DNA from: an uncultured Clostridia bacterium
Lineage (GTDB): Bacteria; Bacillota; Clostridia; UMGS1883
Direction of reading: 5' to 3'
NCBI GenBank assembly: GCA_947589005.1
Contig: CANPZO010000018.1
Span: forward strand, 1-50,739
DNA: 50,739 bases
How positions within the stretch are numbered: position 1 is the first letter of the stretch; each line of letters begins with the position of its first letter. Below the pieces are notes generated by a model. It was not told the DNA's origin, did not search any database, and was given only the letters and a program-made list of their open reading frames with translations. A program made the position numbers and the translations under genes. This document shows positions 1-8,168 of this stretch, piece after piece.

Positions 1-70
1 TTAAAATTTGTCCCTTTTTTGCCATAATAATATGCACCTCCAAAAGTGTCTAACTTTTGGGGTGCATATC
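1..70 (-). mobile_element. IS3-like insertion sequence, 5' end (partial, runs off left edge)
   Basis: A near-perfect inverted repeat (GCACCTCCAAAAGT / ACTTTTGGGGTGC, about 31-65) sits beside a minus-strand start codon at 23-25. That reading frame begins MAKKGQIL and leaves the window. On the minus strand GGAGGTG precedes the ATG by about 10 nt. Terminal sequences of the type CACCCCAAAAGTTAGACA and an OrfA starting MAKKGQ are what I associate with IS3/IS150-group elements; that family call is from memory and the transposase body is not visible. It could instead be only the terminator of the aroE-aroK operon followed by an unrelated ORF. Confidence 0.55.
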
Positions 71-153
71 ATTTTTAAAAAAGACGGTTTTTCTTTTTGT
101 TTTATGCCCTTGAACGTTCTGTGCCATTTTTTGTCGTCCCATGTGAATCAAAG

Positions 154-1491
154 TTACAGAGCGACTTTCTCGCCGTTTTCCATAACTATATCCAATATCC
201 TTTTTGCGGTCTGATTTGGATACATATGGCTCACGTCCACGGTGAAATCACAGTTGGCGTAATACGGCTCACGATAATCCAGCATGGCTTCCACCTCGGC
301 GCGGGACTTGCCCTTGATGAGGGGACGGCCGGCGTCGCCCGCGGTGTTGCGCAGTATCTTTTCCACATCGGCTTTCAGGCGGAACACATAGCACTTTTCC
401 CGCAGGAGGTCGATGTTTTCCCCGCGCAGAACCGCGCCGCCGCCAAGGGAGATTATGGCGCTCTTTTTTTCACTGAGCTCACGGATGCAGCGGCTTTCTA
501 TATCCCTAAAGCCGCTCTCGCCCTCCTGAGCGAAAATTTCGGGTATGGTGCGGTTTTCGGTCTTAACTATATAGTCGTCGCAGTCTATGAGGACGGCGCC
601 CGTCATTTGGGCAAGCTCCCGCCCTACGGCGCTTTTTCCGCAGCCCATAAAGCCGGTCAGGACGATAGAGCGTTTCATCTCAAGCCGGCGGAACAGCTTT
701 TCAATTATATCCTCCCCCACCTTTGCCTGAGTAAAGAGCTCGAAGGCGATAACCGCCTGATATATCAGCATACCTATTCCGCCCACGGTCTTGAAGCCCC
801 TTTCGGCGGCCATGCGCAGCAGGGCGGTCTCCCTGGGGCAGAAAACTATATCGCAGACCGCGCAGTTTTTATCCAGAGCATCAAAATCCGTAAACGGTGT
901 TTCATCGGACTTCATGCCCACGGAGGTGGTGTTTATGAGTATTTCCGCTCCTACGGCGGAATGAGCGGCCCTTATGCGGGGGTCCCGAAGGTCGTCGGCG
1001 AGCCGCCGGGCCTTGGCATAGGTGCGGTTAACCACCCGAACGCCGGCGGCTCCGTTTTCCAGCACGGCGGCGGCCACGCCCTTGGCGGCCCCTCCCGCTC
1101 CCAGAATGACCACGTTCTTGCCCTTTACGCTGACGCCATGACGCTCAAGGTTCATAATAAAGCCCGGCGCGTCGGTATTGTAGCCCCGAAGGACGCCGTT
1201 CCTGTTAACAACGGTATTGACCGCGCCTATTTTTTCGGCGTAGGGGTCGAGGCTGTCGCAGTAACGAACGACCTCCTCCTTGTGCGGGATGGTCACGTTG
1301 AGCCCCCTTATGCCCAGAGCGCGGACCCCCTTCATGGCGTCGGCCAGATTTTCCGGCAGCACATGATAGGCGCAGTAAAAATAGTTCATCTCCAGGCAGT
1401 CAAGGATGAAATTGTGTATTTCGGGCGAAACGGAGTGGGCTATCGGATGGCCGATAACACCCAGCGGCAAGGTCCTCGCGGTAATATTCAT
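154..1491 (-). CDS. Fused shikimate dehydrogenase / shikimate kinase
   Basis: A bifunctional enzyme of the shikimate pathway (3-dehydroshikimate to shikimate to shikimate 3-phosphate), cytosolic. Residues 1-270 are AroE-like: the substrate-binding SVSPEIHN (20-27), NVTIPHK with the catalytic lysine (65-71), GYNTDAPG (103-110), the NADP Rossmann loop GAGGAAKG (131-138) and NRT (155-157), as in NADP-preferring enzymes. Residues 272-445 are AroK-like: P-loop GFMGCGKS (280-287), DCDD (303-306), LGGG (349-352) and the lid arginine near 389. A separate AroE is about 280 aa and AroK about 170 aa, so the 445-aa length fits a head-to-tail fusion. The ATG overlaps the yqeG stop by 4 nt (ATGA), which implies translational coupling. 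The two domains catalyse consecutive steps. No frameshift separates them. Confidence 0.93.
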   Translation of the reverse strand: MNITARTLPLGVIGHPIAHSVSPEIHNFILDCLEMNYFYCAYHVLPENLADAMKGVRALGIRGLNVTIPHKEEVVRYCDSLDPYAEKIGAVNTVVNRNGVLRGYNTDAPGFIMNLERHGVSVKGKNVVILGAGGAAKGVAAAVLENGAAGVRVVNRTYAKARRLADDLRDPRIRAAHSAVGAEILINTTSVGMKSDETPFTDFDALDKNCAVCDIVFCPRETALLRMAAERGFKTVGGIGMLIYQAVIAFELFTQAKVGEDIIEKLFRRLEMKRSIVLTGFMGCGKSAVGRELAQMTGAVLIDCDDYIVKTENRTIPEIFAQEGESGFRDIESRCIRELSEKKSAIISLGGGAVLRGENIDLLREKCYVFRLKADVEKILRNTAGDAGRPLIKGKSRAEVEAMLDYREPYYANCDFTVDVSHMYPNQTAKRILDIVMENGEKVAL

Positions 1492-1994
1492 TTTATCATA
1501 CCCTTACATTTCAGATAAAACAGCACGGGCTTTTCCAACAGCCGCTTAAAGGCAATGAAAAGGCCCTCTTTTCCCTTGTGTATCGGGCGCAGCAGCACGG
1601 CGTAGCAGCCGGCCCGCCGCGCGCCCCAGACGTCGGTGTAGATTTGGTCGCCAACGGCGGCGATTTTTTCCGGCGGCAGGTCCATAAGCCGCGCCGCCCT
1701 TTCATAGCCCGCCGCGGCGGGCTTGAGTGCGTCCCAGACGTAATCCTCAACGCCTATCTTCTCACAAAAAGCGGCCACACGGCCACGGCGGTTGTTGGAG
1801 ACTACGCAAAGGCGGATACCGGCCCCGCGCAGCTCCTCCAACAGCCCCATCACCTCCGCCGTGGGCAGGGGAACATTGTGGCCAATGAGGGTGTTGTCGA
1901 TATCCAGTATCACGCCGCCGAGCCCGCGCTCCTCAAGATAAGCGGGGGTTATTTCCATTATCCCCGTCCTGCAGTCGTCGGGGATAATATTCAT
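1488..1994 (-). CDS. yqeG: YqeG-family HAD phosphatase
   Basis: A 168-aa HAD-superfamily IIIA phosphatase of the YqeG type. Motif I DIDNTL has the nucleophile and acid/base aspartates at 31 and 33. Motif II is VVSNN (64-68). A motif III lysine lies near 91 and the acidic motif IV is GDQIYTD (115-121). In Firmicutes yqeG commonly lies beside aroE, which matches here; its physiological substrate is not settled. It overlaps the genes on both sides by 4 nt (ATGA), so the three-gene operon is tightly coupled. Motifs and length are typical, so the family call is firm and the function is open. Confidence 0.9.
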   Translation of the reverse strand: MNIIPDDCRTGIMEITPAYLEERGLGGVILDIDNTLIGHNVPLPTAEVMGLLEELRGAGIRLCVVSNNRRGRVAAFCEKIGVEDYVWDALKPAAAGYERAARLMDLPPEKIAAVGDQIYTDVWGARRAGCYAVLLRPIHKGKEGLFIAFKRLLEKPVLFYLKCKGMIK

Positions 1995-2227
1995 GACTTA
2001 CCCAGCCTTTCGGCTATCTCACGGGCGCAGCCCGTGCAAACCTTCGTCCCCTCCAGAATGTCGCCAGTGCCGCCGCAGACGGCGCAGCTCGCCCCGGACT
2101 TGGATATGATTATCTTGCCCCCCTTAAGGGCAATATCCAGCAGCGTATTGTGGGTGATGCCAAGCTTTTCCCTCATTTCCTGGGGAATGACCACTCTGCC
2201 CATGGCGTCAAGATGTCTGCAGATCAT
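1991..2227 (-). CDS. AbrB/SpoVT-type regulator with C-terminal zinc-ribbon
   Basis: A 78-aa protein. Residues 1-45 form an AbrB-like swapped-hairpin DNA-binding domain; DAMGRVVIPQEMREKLGI (7-24) is the family signature. Residues 46-78 carry C48xxC51 and C64xxC67, a probable zinc ribbon not found in classical AbrB. It is the first gene of the abrB-yqeG-aroE/K operon, with the ribosome binding site AAAGGAG 7 nt before the ATG and a consensus promoter upstream. It may be an autoregulator of this operon or a global regulator; the sequence does not decide. Members of this AbrB-plus-CxxC architecture occur in Clostridia, but I cannot name a characterised one. Confidence 0.85.
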   Translation of the reverse strand: MICRHLDAMGRVVIPQEMREKLGITHNTLLDIALKGGKIIISKSGASCAVCGGTGDILEGTKVCTGCAREIAERLGKS

Positions 2228-2304
2228 AATTACTCTCCTTTCTGCAAACCGCTTATTGGCCGATAGCGGCCAACTCCTACAAATCTTTGTGTTGCCACGC
2301 TTAT

Positions 2305-2333
2305 ATTATACAACATATTGTGACGCTTGTCAA
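2305..2333 (-). promoter_or_regulatory. Sigma-A promoter of the abrB-yqeG-aroE/K operon
   Basis: On the minus strand a perfect TTGACA (2328-2333) and TATAAT (2305-2310) are separated by 17 bp, about 80 nt upstream of the AbrB start. A short palindrome (GGCCGCTATCGGCC, around 2257-2270) lies in the 5' leader and could be an operator. Confidence 0.88.
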
Positions 2334-2370
2334 CACCTTTTGACAATTTTTGTAAATCTCAGCGAGAGAT

Positions 2371-3588
2371 TTATGTCAAATTCTGTAAATTTTTGTCGGA
2401 GTGGAGCTTGCCGTGGTGCCGCGGCACCTCCTCCCTGCGGTAGGTGAGCTTGAGAAGAATGGGCGTAGTTATAGATGAAATTATGATGAGCAGTATGACC
2501 GCCGTAAAATATTTTTCCTCCATAAGCCCCACGGCCAGGCCCTTTTGGGCGACGATAAGGGCCACCTCGCCGCGGGTCATCATGCCGAGGCCGACCTTAA
2601 GCGCGTCGGACCAGGAGTAGCCGAAGACGCGGCTGCTCAAGCCGCAGCCGATGATTTTGGTCACGAGCGCCACCGCCACGAAAGCCAGCGAAAATATCAG
2701 AACGCCCCCAAGCCCTGAAAGGTCGGTCCGAAGGCCGATGCCGGCGAAAAATATGGGGCCGAATATCATGTAGCTGCTGACGTCCATTTTCTCCGCAATG
2801 TATTTGCTGTCATGTATGTTGCAGAGGACTATGCCCGCCACATAAGCGCCGGTTATGTCGGCGATGCCGAAATAGTGCTCGGCCACATAGGAAAAGCCGA
2901 AGCACAGGGCAAGGCTGAGTATGGGTATCCTGCGCCGGTGCTCATACCGTGCGTCAAGGAACTTGAACAGATAATAAAAGGCAAAGCCGAAGGCCGCGCA
3001 GAAGGCCAGGAACAGCGCCGTGTTCACCACAACGCCGACCGGATTGGAGCCGGGATTTCTGAAGCCTATAACAAAGGTCAGCACGATGATGCCGATGACG
3101 TCGTCGATTATGGCGGCGCTGAGAATAAGCGTGCCCACTCTGGTTTTAAGCCGCCCCATTTCCATCAGGGCCTGAACGGTTATGGAAACGGAGGTGGCCG
3201 TCATTATGACGCCGGTGAACAGCGCCTTGTAGAAATCAAGGCTGCCGACGGGCGAAAAGCCGTACATACAGCTGTAAAGCAGCCAGCCCCCCGCCAGCGG
3301 CACAAACACTCCGGCGCAGGCCACGGCCAGCGCCGCGGGGCCGGTCTTTACAAGCTCCTTCAGGTCCGTGTCCAGACCGGCCACGAACATCAGCATCATA
3401 ACGCCTATCTCCGCCATTTGCAGCAGAAAGTCGCTTTGCTTCACAAGGCCGAGCACACTCGGGCCGATGACGATGCCCGCTATTATCATGCCCACGACCT
3501 GCGGGGCGCGGAATTTGGCGGCAACAACGCCAAATATCTTGGCCGCTAAAATTATTATTGCCAAGTCCCTAAATACTGTGTAGTCCAT
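2371..3588 (-). CDS. Cation:proton antiporter (CPA2 / Kef-NapA type)
   Basis: A polytopic membrane protein of about 405 aa that should exchange Na+ or K+ for H+ across the cytoplasmic membrane. About 12 hydrophobic segments are visible. It has the family features: an N-terminal FRAPQVVGMIIAG loop, GVMMLMFVAGLDTD, the acidic pair in IIDDVIGI (probable ion-binding aspartates) and GLGMMTRGEVALIVA near the C-terminus. No TrkA-N or RCK domain follows, so it is the transport domain only. The frame stays open to 3681, but the ATG at 3588 has GGAG 6 nt upstream and begins directly before the first membrane helix; 3600 is the alternative start. It is transcribed divergently from cls. Confidence 0.88.
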   Translation of the reverse strand: MDYTVFRDLAIIILAAKIFGVVAAKFRAPQVVGMIIAGIVIGPSVLGLVKQSDFLLQMAEIGVMMLMFVAGLDTDLKELVKTGPAALAVACAGVFVPLAGGWLLYSCMYGFSPVGSLDFYKALFTGVIMTATSVSITVQALMEMGRLKTRVGTLILSAAIIDDVIGIIVLTFVIGFRNPGSNPVGVVVNTALFLAFCAAFGFAFYYLFKFLDARYEHRRRIPILSLALCFGFSYVAEHYFGIADITGAYVAGIVLCNIHDSKYIAEKMDVSSYMIFGPIFFAGIGLRTDLSGLGGVLIFSLAFVAVALVTKIIGCGLSSRVFGYSWSDALKVGLGMMTRGEVALIVAQKGLAVGLMEEKYFTAVILLIIISSITTPILLKLTYRREEVPRHHGKLHSDKNLQNLT

Positions 3589-3712
3589 ATCGTTCTCCAT
3601 TCCGCCGCCCGAGGCGGCATAAGTCATAGTGCGGAAAAGAACCGGCAGCCGTTCGTCAGGGCGGCGCTTTTTCCGCCTCACCGCTGACTGTCATTTTTTC
3701 ACATACCATTAT

Positions 3713-3741
3713 ATTGTAGCACAGTCGCGGACATTTTTCAA
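3713..3741 (-). promoter_or_regulatory. Promoter of the antiporter gene
   Basis: Minus-strand TTGAAA (3736-3741) and TACAAT (3713-3718) with a 17-bp spacer, about 125 nt upstream of the chosen start. It is divergent from, and only about 20 bp away from, the cls promoter. Confidence 0.65.
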
Positions 3742-3762
3742 CATTAATTTTCAATAATAATC

Positions 3763-3791
3763 TTGACAAATTTCGGTACACGGTGTATAAT
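3763..3791 (+). promoter_or_regulatory. Sigma-A promoter of the cardiolipin synthase gene
   Basis: Perfect TTGACA (3763-3768) and TATAAT (3786-3791) with a 17-bp spacer. The longest open frame of cls begins inside this promoter, which shows that the true start is the downstream ATG at 3829. Confidence 0.9.
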
Positions 3792-3828
3792 TATAATATT
3801 ACCTATTACCTACAAAGGAGTGCGGAAA

Positions 3829-5328
3829 ATGAACAAAATCGTAAGGCGTATACTTACCGTTATCCCCGCTGTGCTCATACAGGTGCTGTGGCTAATCCTG
3901 CTGTTCAGCTGGCTTGCGCCTTGGGCGGCGGCCATCAACTTCGCTCTGTCACTGATGGCCTTTTTTCTGGTATTGTACATCATTACCAAGCAGGACGAGG
4001 GCACCTACAAGATACTGTGGCTGCTGGTAATACTGCCCTTCCCCATACCGGGCGCCCTGCTTTATCTGTGCTTCGGCAACAAGCGCACCACCCGTCCCCT
4101 GCGCCGGCATCTGGACGCTGTCGAGCTGCCGCCCGCGCAGGAGACGGACTGTCTCGTCGAGCTGGCGAAGGCCGACCCGCGCCTGGCTCAAACCGTGGGC
4201 TGCCTTTCGGAATATACCGGCTTTCCTCTGCTCCATAACCGCGAGGCAAAATATTACCCTCTCGGAGACGACCTCTTTCCGGTTATGCTCGAGGAGCTGG
4301 AAAAGGCGGAAAAATTTATTTTCTGTGAATATTTCATAGTTGAAAGCGGGCATATGTGGGATTCCATGGCGGAAATAATGGCCCGCAAGGCCGCCCAGGG
4401 CGTGGACGTGCGGGTAATGTACGACGACCTCGGCAGCATTTCGACCTATACCCGAAAAAGCGCCGACGAGCTCAGGAAAAAGGGCATACGCTGCATAGCT
4501 TTCAATCCGCTTGTCACCATCAAGGGCACCCTCAATTACCGTGACCACCGCAAAATGCTCATAATAGACGGCAAAACCGCCTTCAGCGGCGGCGTGAACC
4601 TCGCGGACGAATACATCAACAGGGTCGTCAAGCACGGCCACTGGAAGGACATCGGTTTCCGTCTCAGCGGCGAGGCCGTTGGCGCCTACACGCGAATGTT
4701 CGCAAAGTTCTGGAACGCCTTTTCCCGCGACCCAATTCCCGATGAATTTCTCGCTCCTGTCAAGGCGGAGGCGAAGGACGCCGACGGCTATGTTATAAGC
4801 TATTACGATTCTCCCCTCGGCAGCCGCGCCGTCAGCAACGAGCTGTATATTGACCTGCTGTCTCAGGCCCAAAGCAGCGCCTGGTTCTTCACTCCCTACC
4901 TTATGCCCGGCGAGGCCCTGCTGGACGCTTTTGTCAGAGCCGCGCGCAGAGGCGTTGACGTGCGGATAATAATGCCCGGCGTGCCGGACAAAAAGCTGGT
5001 TTTCCGTATGTCCAACAGCTTTTATCCGGTACTGCTGGAGGCCGGCGTGAAGATATACGAGTATACACCCGGCTTTGTCCACGCCAAGGGCTGTATCGTG
5101 GACGGCAAGGTGGGAACCGTGGGTACCGTAAATCTCGATTACCGCAGCCTTTTCCTCCATTTCGAGAACAACTCACTGTTCTGCGGCGCGTCCATTCTGG
5201 AGGATTTAAGGGCGGACTTCCTTGCCACGCAAAGCCTGTGTGAGGAAAAAACTCTCGAGAATATCGGCACTGGCCTGGGCAAGTGGATAGTGGACGGCGT
5301 TCTGCGGATATTCGCCCCGCTGTGCTGA
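3829..5328 (+). CDS. cls: Cardiolipin synthase (phospholipase D family)
   Basis: A 499-aa membrane enzyme that condenses two phosphatidylglycerols into cardiolipin and glycerol. Two N-terminal membrane segments (about 8-30 and 33-53) and a short hydrophobic stretch (61-81) anchor it. Two HKD catalytic motifs follow: H240-x-K242-x4-D247 with the downstream GG, and H418-x-K420-x4-D425. Length and layout match bacterial ClsA/Cls. The start at 3829 has AAAGGAG 7 nt upstream and lies downstream of a consensus promoter; the frame is open upstream only through the promoter. It is monocistronic, since a hairpin array and rnpB on the other strand follow. Confidence 0.93.
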   Translation: MNKIVRRILTVIPAVLIQVLWLILLFSWLAPWAAAINFALSLMAFFLVLYIITKQDEGTYKILWLLVILPFPIPGALLYLCFGNKRTTRPLRRHLDAVELPPAQETDCLVELAKADPRLAQTVGCLSEYTGFPLLHNREAKYYPLGDDLFPVMLEELEKAEKFIFCEYFIVESGHMWDSMAEIMARKAAQGVDVRVMYDDLGSISTYTRKSADELRKKGIRCIAFNPLVTIKGTLNYRDHRKMLIIDGKTAFSGGVNLADEYINRVVKHGHWKDIGFRLSGEAVGAYTRMFAKFWNAFSRDPIPDEFLAPVKAEAKDADGYVISYYDSPLGSRAVSNELYIDLLSQAQSSAWFFTPYLMPGEALLDAFVRAARRGVDVRIIMPGVPDKKLVFRMSNSFYPVLLEAGVKIYEYTPGFVHAKGCIVDGKVGTVGTVNLDYRSLFLHFENNSLFCGASILEDLRADFLATQSLCEEKTLENIGTGLGKWIVDGVLRIFAPLC

Positions 5329-5402
5329 CGCAAATAATGTAAGCTATTCGCTTTGCAGATTTCCTTGGACTATTGACAAACCCTATGTGTTAGGGGGAAA
5401 GC

Positions 5403-5626
5403 TCGAAAGGGAACTCCCTTTCGATAGAAAGCGTAAAATCCCGGGGCGTGTACCCGGGATTTTACACCTTAATCGGGGCAGAAAATTTGTCCGCAGACAA
5501 ATTTTCGTAAGCGCAAGCGCCCGATGCGGAGGGGTTCTATCAAAGGGGGACCGCGCGGGTCCCCCTTTGAAGAACGCTGACAAAGGTCAGCGTTCTGAAA
5601 AGCCATTCGCAAAGCGAATGGCTTTT
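5403..5626. repeat. Array of consecutive perfect hairpins
   Basis: This non-coding stretch between cls and rnpB holds a run of inverted repeats: 5403-5424 (TCGAAAGGGA arm), 5433-5465 (GTAAAATCCCGGG arm), 5481-5506 (GAAAATTTGTC arm), a small GCGCAAGCGC at 5511-5520, 5540-5570 (TCAAAGGGGGACC arm), 5571-5596 (AGAACGCTGAC arm) and 5598-5626 (the rnpB terminator). Arms are 9-13 bp and exact. The first hairpin has a near-copy at 25313-25347. Open frames crossing it look spurious. Confidence 0.85.
5598..5626 (-). terminator. Rho-independent terminator after rnpB (probably bidirectional)
   Basis: Stem AAAAGCCATTCGC / GCGAATGGCTTTT with a 3-nt loop, starting 5 nt past the P1 helix of RNase P RNA. The A and T runs on both sides let it work in either direction, so it may also stop cls transcription. 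Confidence 0.75.
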
Positions 5627-5630
5627 GTAC

Positions 5631-5980
<350 letters not shown>

Positions 5981-5987
5981 AAGTTGT

Positions 5988-6016
5988 ATTATAGCACGTA
6001 TGACGGCGTTTGTCAA
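5988..6016 (-). promoter_or_regulatory. Sigma-A promoter of rnpB
   Basis: Perfect TTGACA (6011-6016) and TATAAT (5988-5993) with a 17-bp spacer, 7 nt upstream of helix P1. It shares a 14-nt identical segment, ATACGTGCTATAAT, with the hicA promoter. Confidence 0.9.
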
Positions 6017-6034
6017 TCTATATTTCTTAATCGC

Positions 6035-6436
6035 TTATAGCTGAACCCTTGACATTAGCGCCTCTTGAAGAGTTTGGGAAAAATTGACTCCCTGCTCTAT
6101 GGCCGCGTCATTGAGCCACAGTGGAATGGTAAGGGTCTTTTTGACATACTTGTTTTCCGCCCTTTTGCGCATGGGCTCCATCATGGCCTCCACAAGAATG
6201 ACGGCCTCGCCTTCACCATGCTCTATGGAGGCTGCGCTGGACGGGACGGGGGCTTCTTCTCCGTCACATTCCATGCCGTACATATGGAGCGCGAGACATT
6301 CCTTAGCGCCTCTGATGGCATCGAGCTCTGTCTCACCGTGAGATACACAGCCCGGCAGGTCCGGGAATGTGACGCTCACTCCGCCCTCGTAAAAGCTCAA
6401 AACTGCATAATAACTGTACATTGCAGGCTTTTTCAC
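6035..6436 (-). CDS. hicB: HicB-family antitoxin
   Basis: A 133-aa antitoxin of a type II toxin-antitoxin pair. Residues about 5-60 form the partially degraded RNase-H-like HicB fold (YYAVLSFYEGGVSVTFPDLPGCVSHGET is typical in content and order). Residues about 95-130 (KKTLTIPLWLNDAAIEQGVNFSQTL) look like a ribbon-helix-helix DNA-binding domain. It should bind and neutralise HicA and repress the operon. Start: GTG at 6436 with AGGGGG 8 nt upstream. It lies 12 nt after hicA, in the usual hicA-hicB order. Confidence 0.9.
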   Translation of the reverse strand: MKKPAMYSYYAVLSFYEGGVSVTFPDLPGCVSHGETELDAIRGAKECLALHMYGMECDGEEAPVPSSAASIEHGEGEAVILVEAMMEPMRKRAENKYVKKTLTIPLWLNDAAIEQGVNFSQTLQEALMSRVQL

Positions 6437-6448
6437 AATAAATACCCC

Positions 6449-6646
6449 CTATTCAAACTTCACACCGGCCTGTTTTTCTATACTTTTAAGGTCGTTTATA
6501 TTCATAGTTTTTACCGGATGGCGAACTGTTACCCGGCCCTTTTTATCCGGATGCTTGAACTGATGATGGTCCCCAACACAGATAACCTCGTACCATCCAT
6601 ATGACTTTAGTATTTTTATTACTTCCCGTGAGGAATAACTCTTCAT
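6449..6646 (-). CDS. hicA: HicA-family mRNA interferase toxin
   Basis: A 65-aa toxin with a double-stranded RNA-binding fold that cleaves mRNA independently of the ribosome. The motif GDHHQFKHPDKKGRVTVRHP (about 26-45) carries the HicA catalytic histidine. Start: ATG at 6646 with GGGGGTGG just upstream. The gene has its own consensus promoter with a palindrome between -35 and -10. The module sits between the rplQ terminator and rnpB, a tight place between essential genes. Confidence 0.92.
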   Translation of the reverse strand: MKSYSSREVIKILKSYGWYEVICVGDHHQFKHPDKKGRVTVRHPVKTMNINDLKSIEKQAGVKFE

Positions 6647-6665
6647 CTATCCACCCCCTGTATCA

Positions 6666-6694
6666 ATTATAGCACGTATTTCAGTACGTGTCAA
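6666..6694 (-). promoter_or_regulatory. hicAB promoter with internal palindromic operator
   Basis: TTGACA (6689-6694) and TATAAT (6666-6671) with a 17-bp spacer on the minus strand. The spacer contains CACGTA-6nt-TACGTG (6673-6690), a palindrome overlapping the -35, well placed for binding by the ribbon-helix-helix domain of HicB. Confidence 0.85.
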
Positions 6695-6703
6695 CCCCAA
6701 ATT

Positions 6704-6731
6704 AAAACCGGCGCCTCGTGCGCCGGTTTTT
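6704..6731 (-). terminator. Terminator of the ribosomal/alpha operon
   Basis: Stem AAAACCGGCGC / GCGCCGGTTTT with a CTCGT-type loop, 15 nt after the rplQ stop. An A-rich 5' flank and T-rich 3' flank on each strand make it bidirectional in form. Confidence 0.85.
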
Positions 6732-6745
6732 GGGTTTTATTTTTA

Positions 6746-7090
6746 TCAGTCCACAAGCTTGATAATGGCCATGGGGGCGCAGTCTCCCCGGCGGACGCCG
6801 GTCTTGATTATCTGCGTATAGCCGCCCTGACGCTCCGAATACTTGGGAGCCAGCTCGTCGAACACCTTCTTGACCACATCCTCCTTGGTAATGAAGGAAA
6901 GGGCCTGACGGCGGGAGTGAAGGTCGCCCCTCTTGCCGAGAGTGATCATGTTCTCAGCCAGAGCGCGAACCTCCTTCGCACGGGTCACGGTGGTTTCGAT
7001 TTTGCCGTTGTCCAGGAGAGCCGTTACCATGCCGCGGAGCATAGCCATTCTGTGGTCGGTGGTACGACCGAGCTTTCTTGTTCCAGCCAT
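6746..7090 (-). CDS. rplQ: 50S ribosomal protein L17
   Basis: A 114-aa protein of the large subunit near the exit tunnel. It starts [17 protein letters not shown], the family signature, and ends in the conserved [22 protein letters not shown]-type tail. The length is normal for Firmicutes (about 115-125). It is the last gene of the long minus-strand ribosomal operon; the rpoA-rplQ order is standard and a strong terminator follows. Confidence 0.98.
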   Translation of the reverse strand: MAGTRKLGRTTDHRMAMLRGMVTALLDNGKIETTVTRAKEVRALAENMITLGKRGDLHSRRQALSFITKEDVVKKVFDELAPKYSERQGGYTQIIKTGVRRGDCAPMAIIKLVD

Positions 7091-7154
7091 TGATATTTCC
7101 TCCTATAACGGTTCAATAGACCGCGGTTGATTTTTTGCCTGATGAATGGTGTCC

Positions 7155-8111
7155 TCAGTCTTCCTCGGGAGCAAAGCTGAGGCCGAGGTTTTGGAGCTTG
7201 TTGCAGACCTCGTCCAGAGACTTGCGGCCCAGGTTGCGGACCTTCATCATCTCTTCTTCTCTGCGCTGGGTCAGATCCTCAACAGTGTTGATACCTGCGC
7301 GCTTCAAGCAGTTGTAGGAACGAACTGAAAGGTCCAGCTCCTCGATGGTCATCTCGAGAACCTTCTCCTTCTTGGTTTCTTCCTTTTCGACCATTGTCTC
7401 CACGTTCATGGCCTCATCGGTGAGCTGGATAAAGAGCATCATATGGTCGTTGATGATCTTAGCCGCAAGGCTGATAGCGTCGTCAGCGGTCTTTGTGCCA
7501 TTTGTCCACACCTCGATGGTGAGCTTGTCAAAGTCGGTGTTCTGCCCTACGCGGGTGTTCTCCACGGTGTAGTTCACCTTATGAACGGGAGTGTATATGG
7601 AATCCACGGGTATGAGCCCGATAAGGGGCTGGCTCATGGCCTTGTTCTTTTCGGCCGAAACATAACCCCGGCCCTTGCCTACCGTAAGTTCCATATAAAG
7701 CTTTGCGTCATCGTTAAGGGTTGCGATATGGTGGTCGCCGTTGATGATCTCCATGTCGCTGTCGCACTTGATGTCACAGGCGCGAAGCTCGCCGGCGCCT
7801 TCAGCCTCGATGTAAACGGTCTTGGGACCGTCGCCGTGAAGCTTGATGATAACCTGCTTGATGTTGAGTACTATCTCGCTGACGTCCTCTTTGACGCCGG
7901 GGATAGTGGAAAACTCATGCTGGATACCGTCTATCTTTATCGAGGTGATAGCGGCGCCTTCCAGGGAAGAGAGCATCATTCTGCGAAGGGAATTGCCCAG
8001 GGTAGTACCGTAGCCCCTCTGAAGAGGCGCCACAGTGTACTTGCCATAGGAACCGTCCTCGCTGAGCGACACACGTTCTACGCGAGGCTTTTCAAATCTT
8101 AAGTCTGTCAT
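7155..8111 (-). CDS. rpoA: RNA polymerase alpha subunit
   Basis: A 318-aa subunit that nucleates polymerase assembly and contacts UP elements and activators. The N-terminal domain (1-230) has the dimerisation and beta-contact motif [14 protein letters not shown] (34-47). After a linker with EKEETKKEK, the C-terminal domain (about 250-315) shows [19 protein letters not shown] and LGRKSLDEV, the DNA-binding helices. It lies between rpsD and rplQ as in most Firmicutes. Expression balances with ribosomal proteins through co-transcription. Confidence 0.98.
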   Translation of the reverse strand: MTDLRFEKPRVERVSLSEDGSYGKYTVAPLQRGYGTTLGNSLRRMMLSSLEGAAITSIKIDGIQHEFSTIPGVKEDVSEIVLNIKQVIIKLHGDGPKTVYIEAEGAGELRACDIKCDSDMEIINGDHHIATLNDDAKLYMELTVGKGRGYVSAEKNKAMSQPLIGLIPVDSIYTPVHKVNYTVENTRVGQNTDFDKLTIEVWTNGTKTADDAISLAAKIINDHMMLFIQLTDEAMNVETMVEKEETKKEKVLEMTIEELDLSVRSYNCLKRAGINTVEDLTQRREEEMMKVRNLGRKSLDEVCNKLQNLGLSFAPEED

Positions 8112-8168
8112 AGTTAAACCCTCCTACTTAATTTACTTAAATGTGAATAAGTTGACCGAGGGAAGCTA

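Noticed and set aside
97-1518. Long plus-strand open frame of 473 codons
   Set aside because: It is the antisense shadow of the fused shikimate gene; it shows no domain, and the minus-strand product has full motifs.
5403-5626. CRISPR array
   Set aside because: The repeats are all different in sequence and directly adjacent; there are no identical repeats, regular spacers or cas genes.
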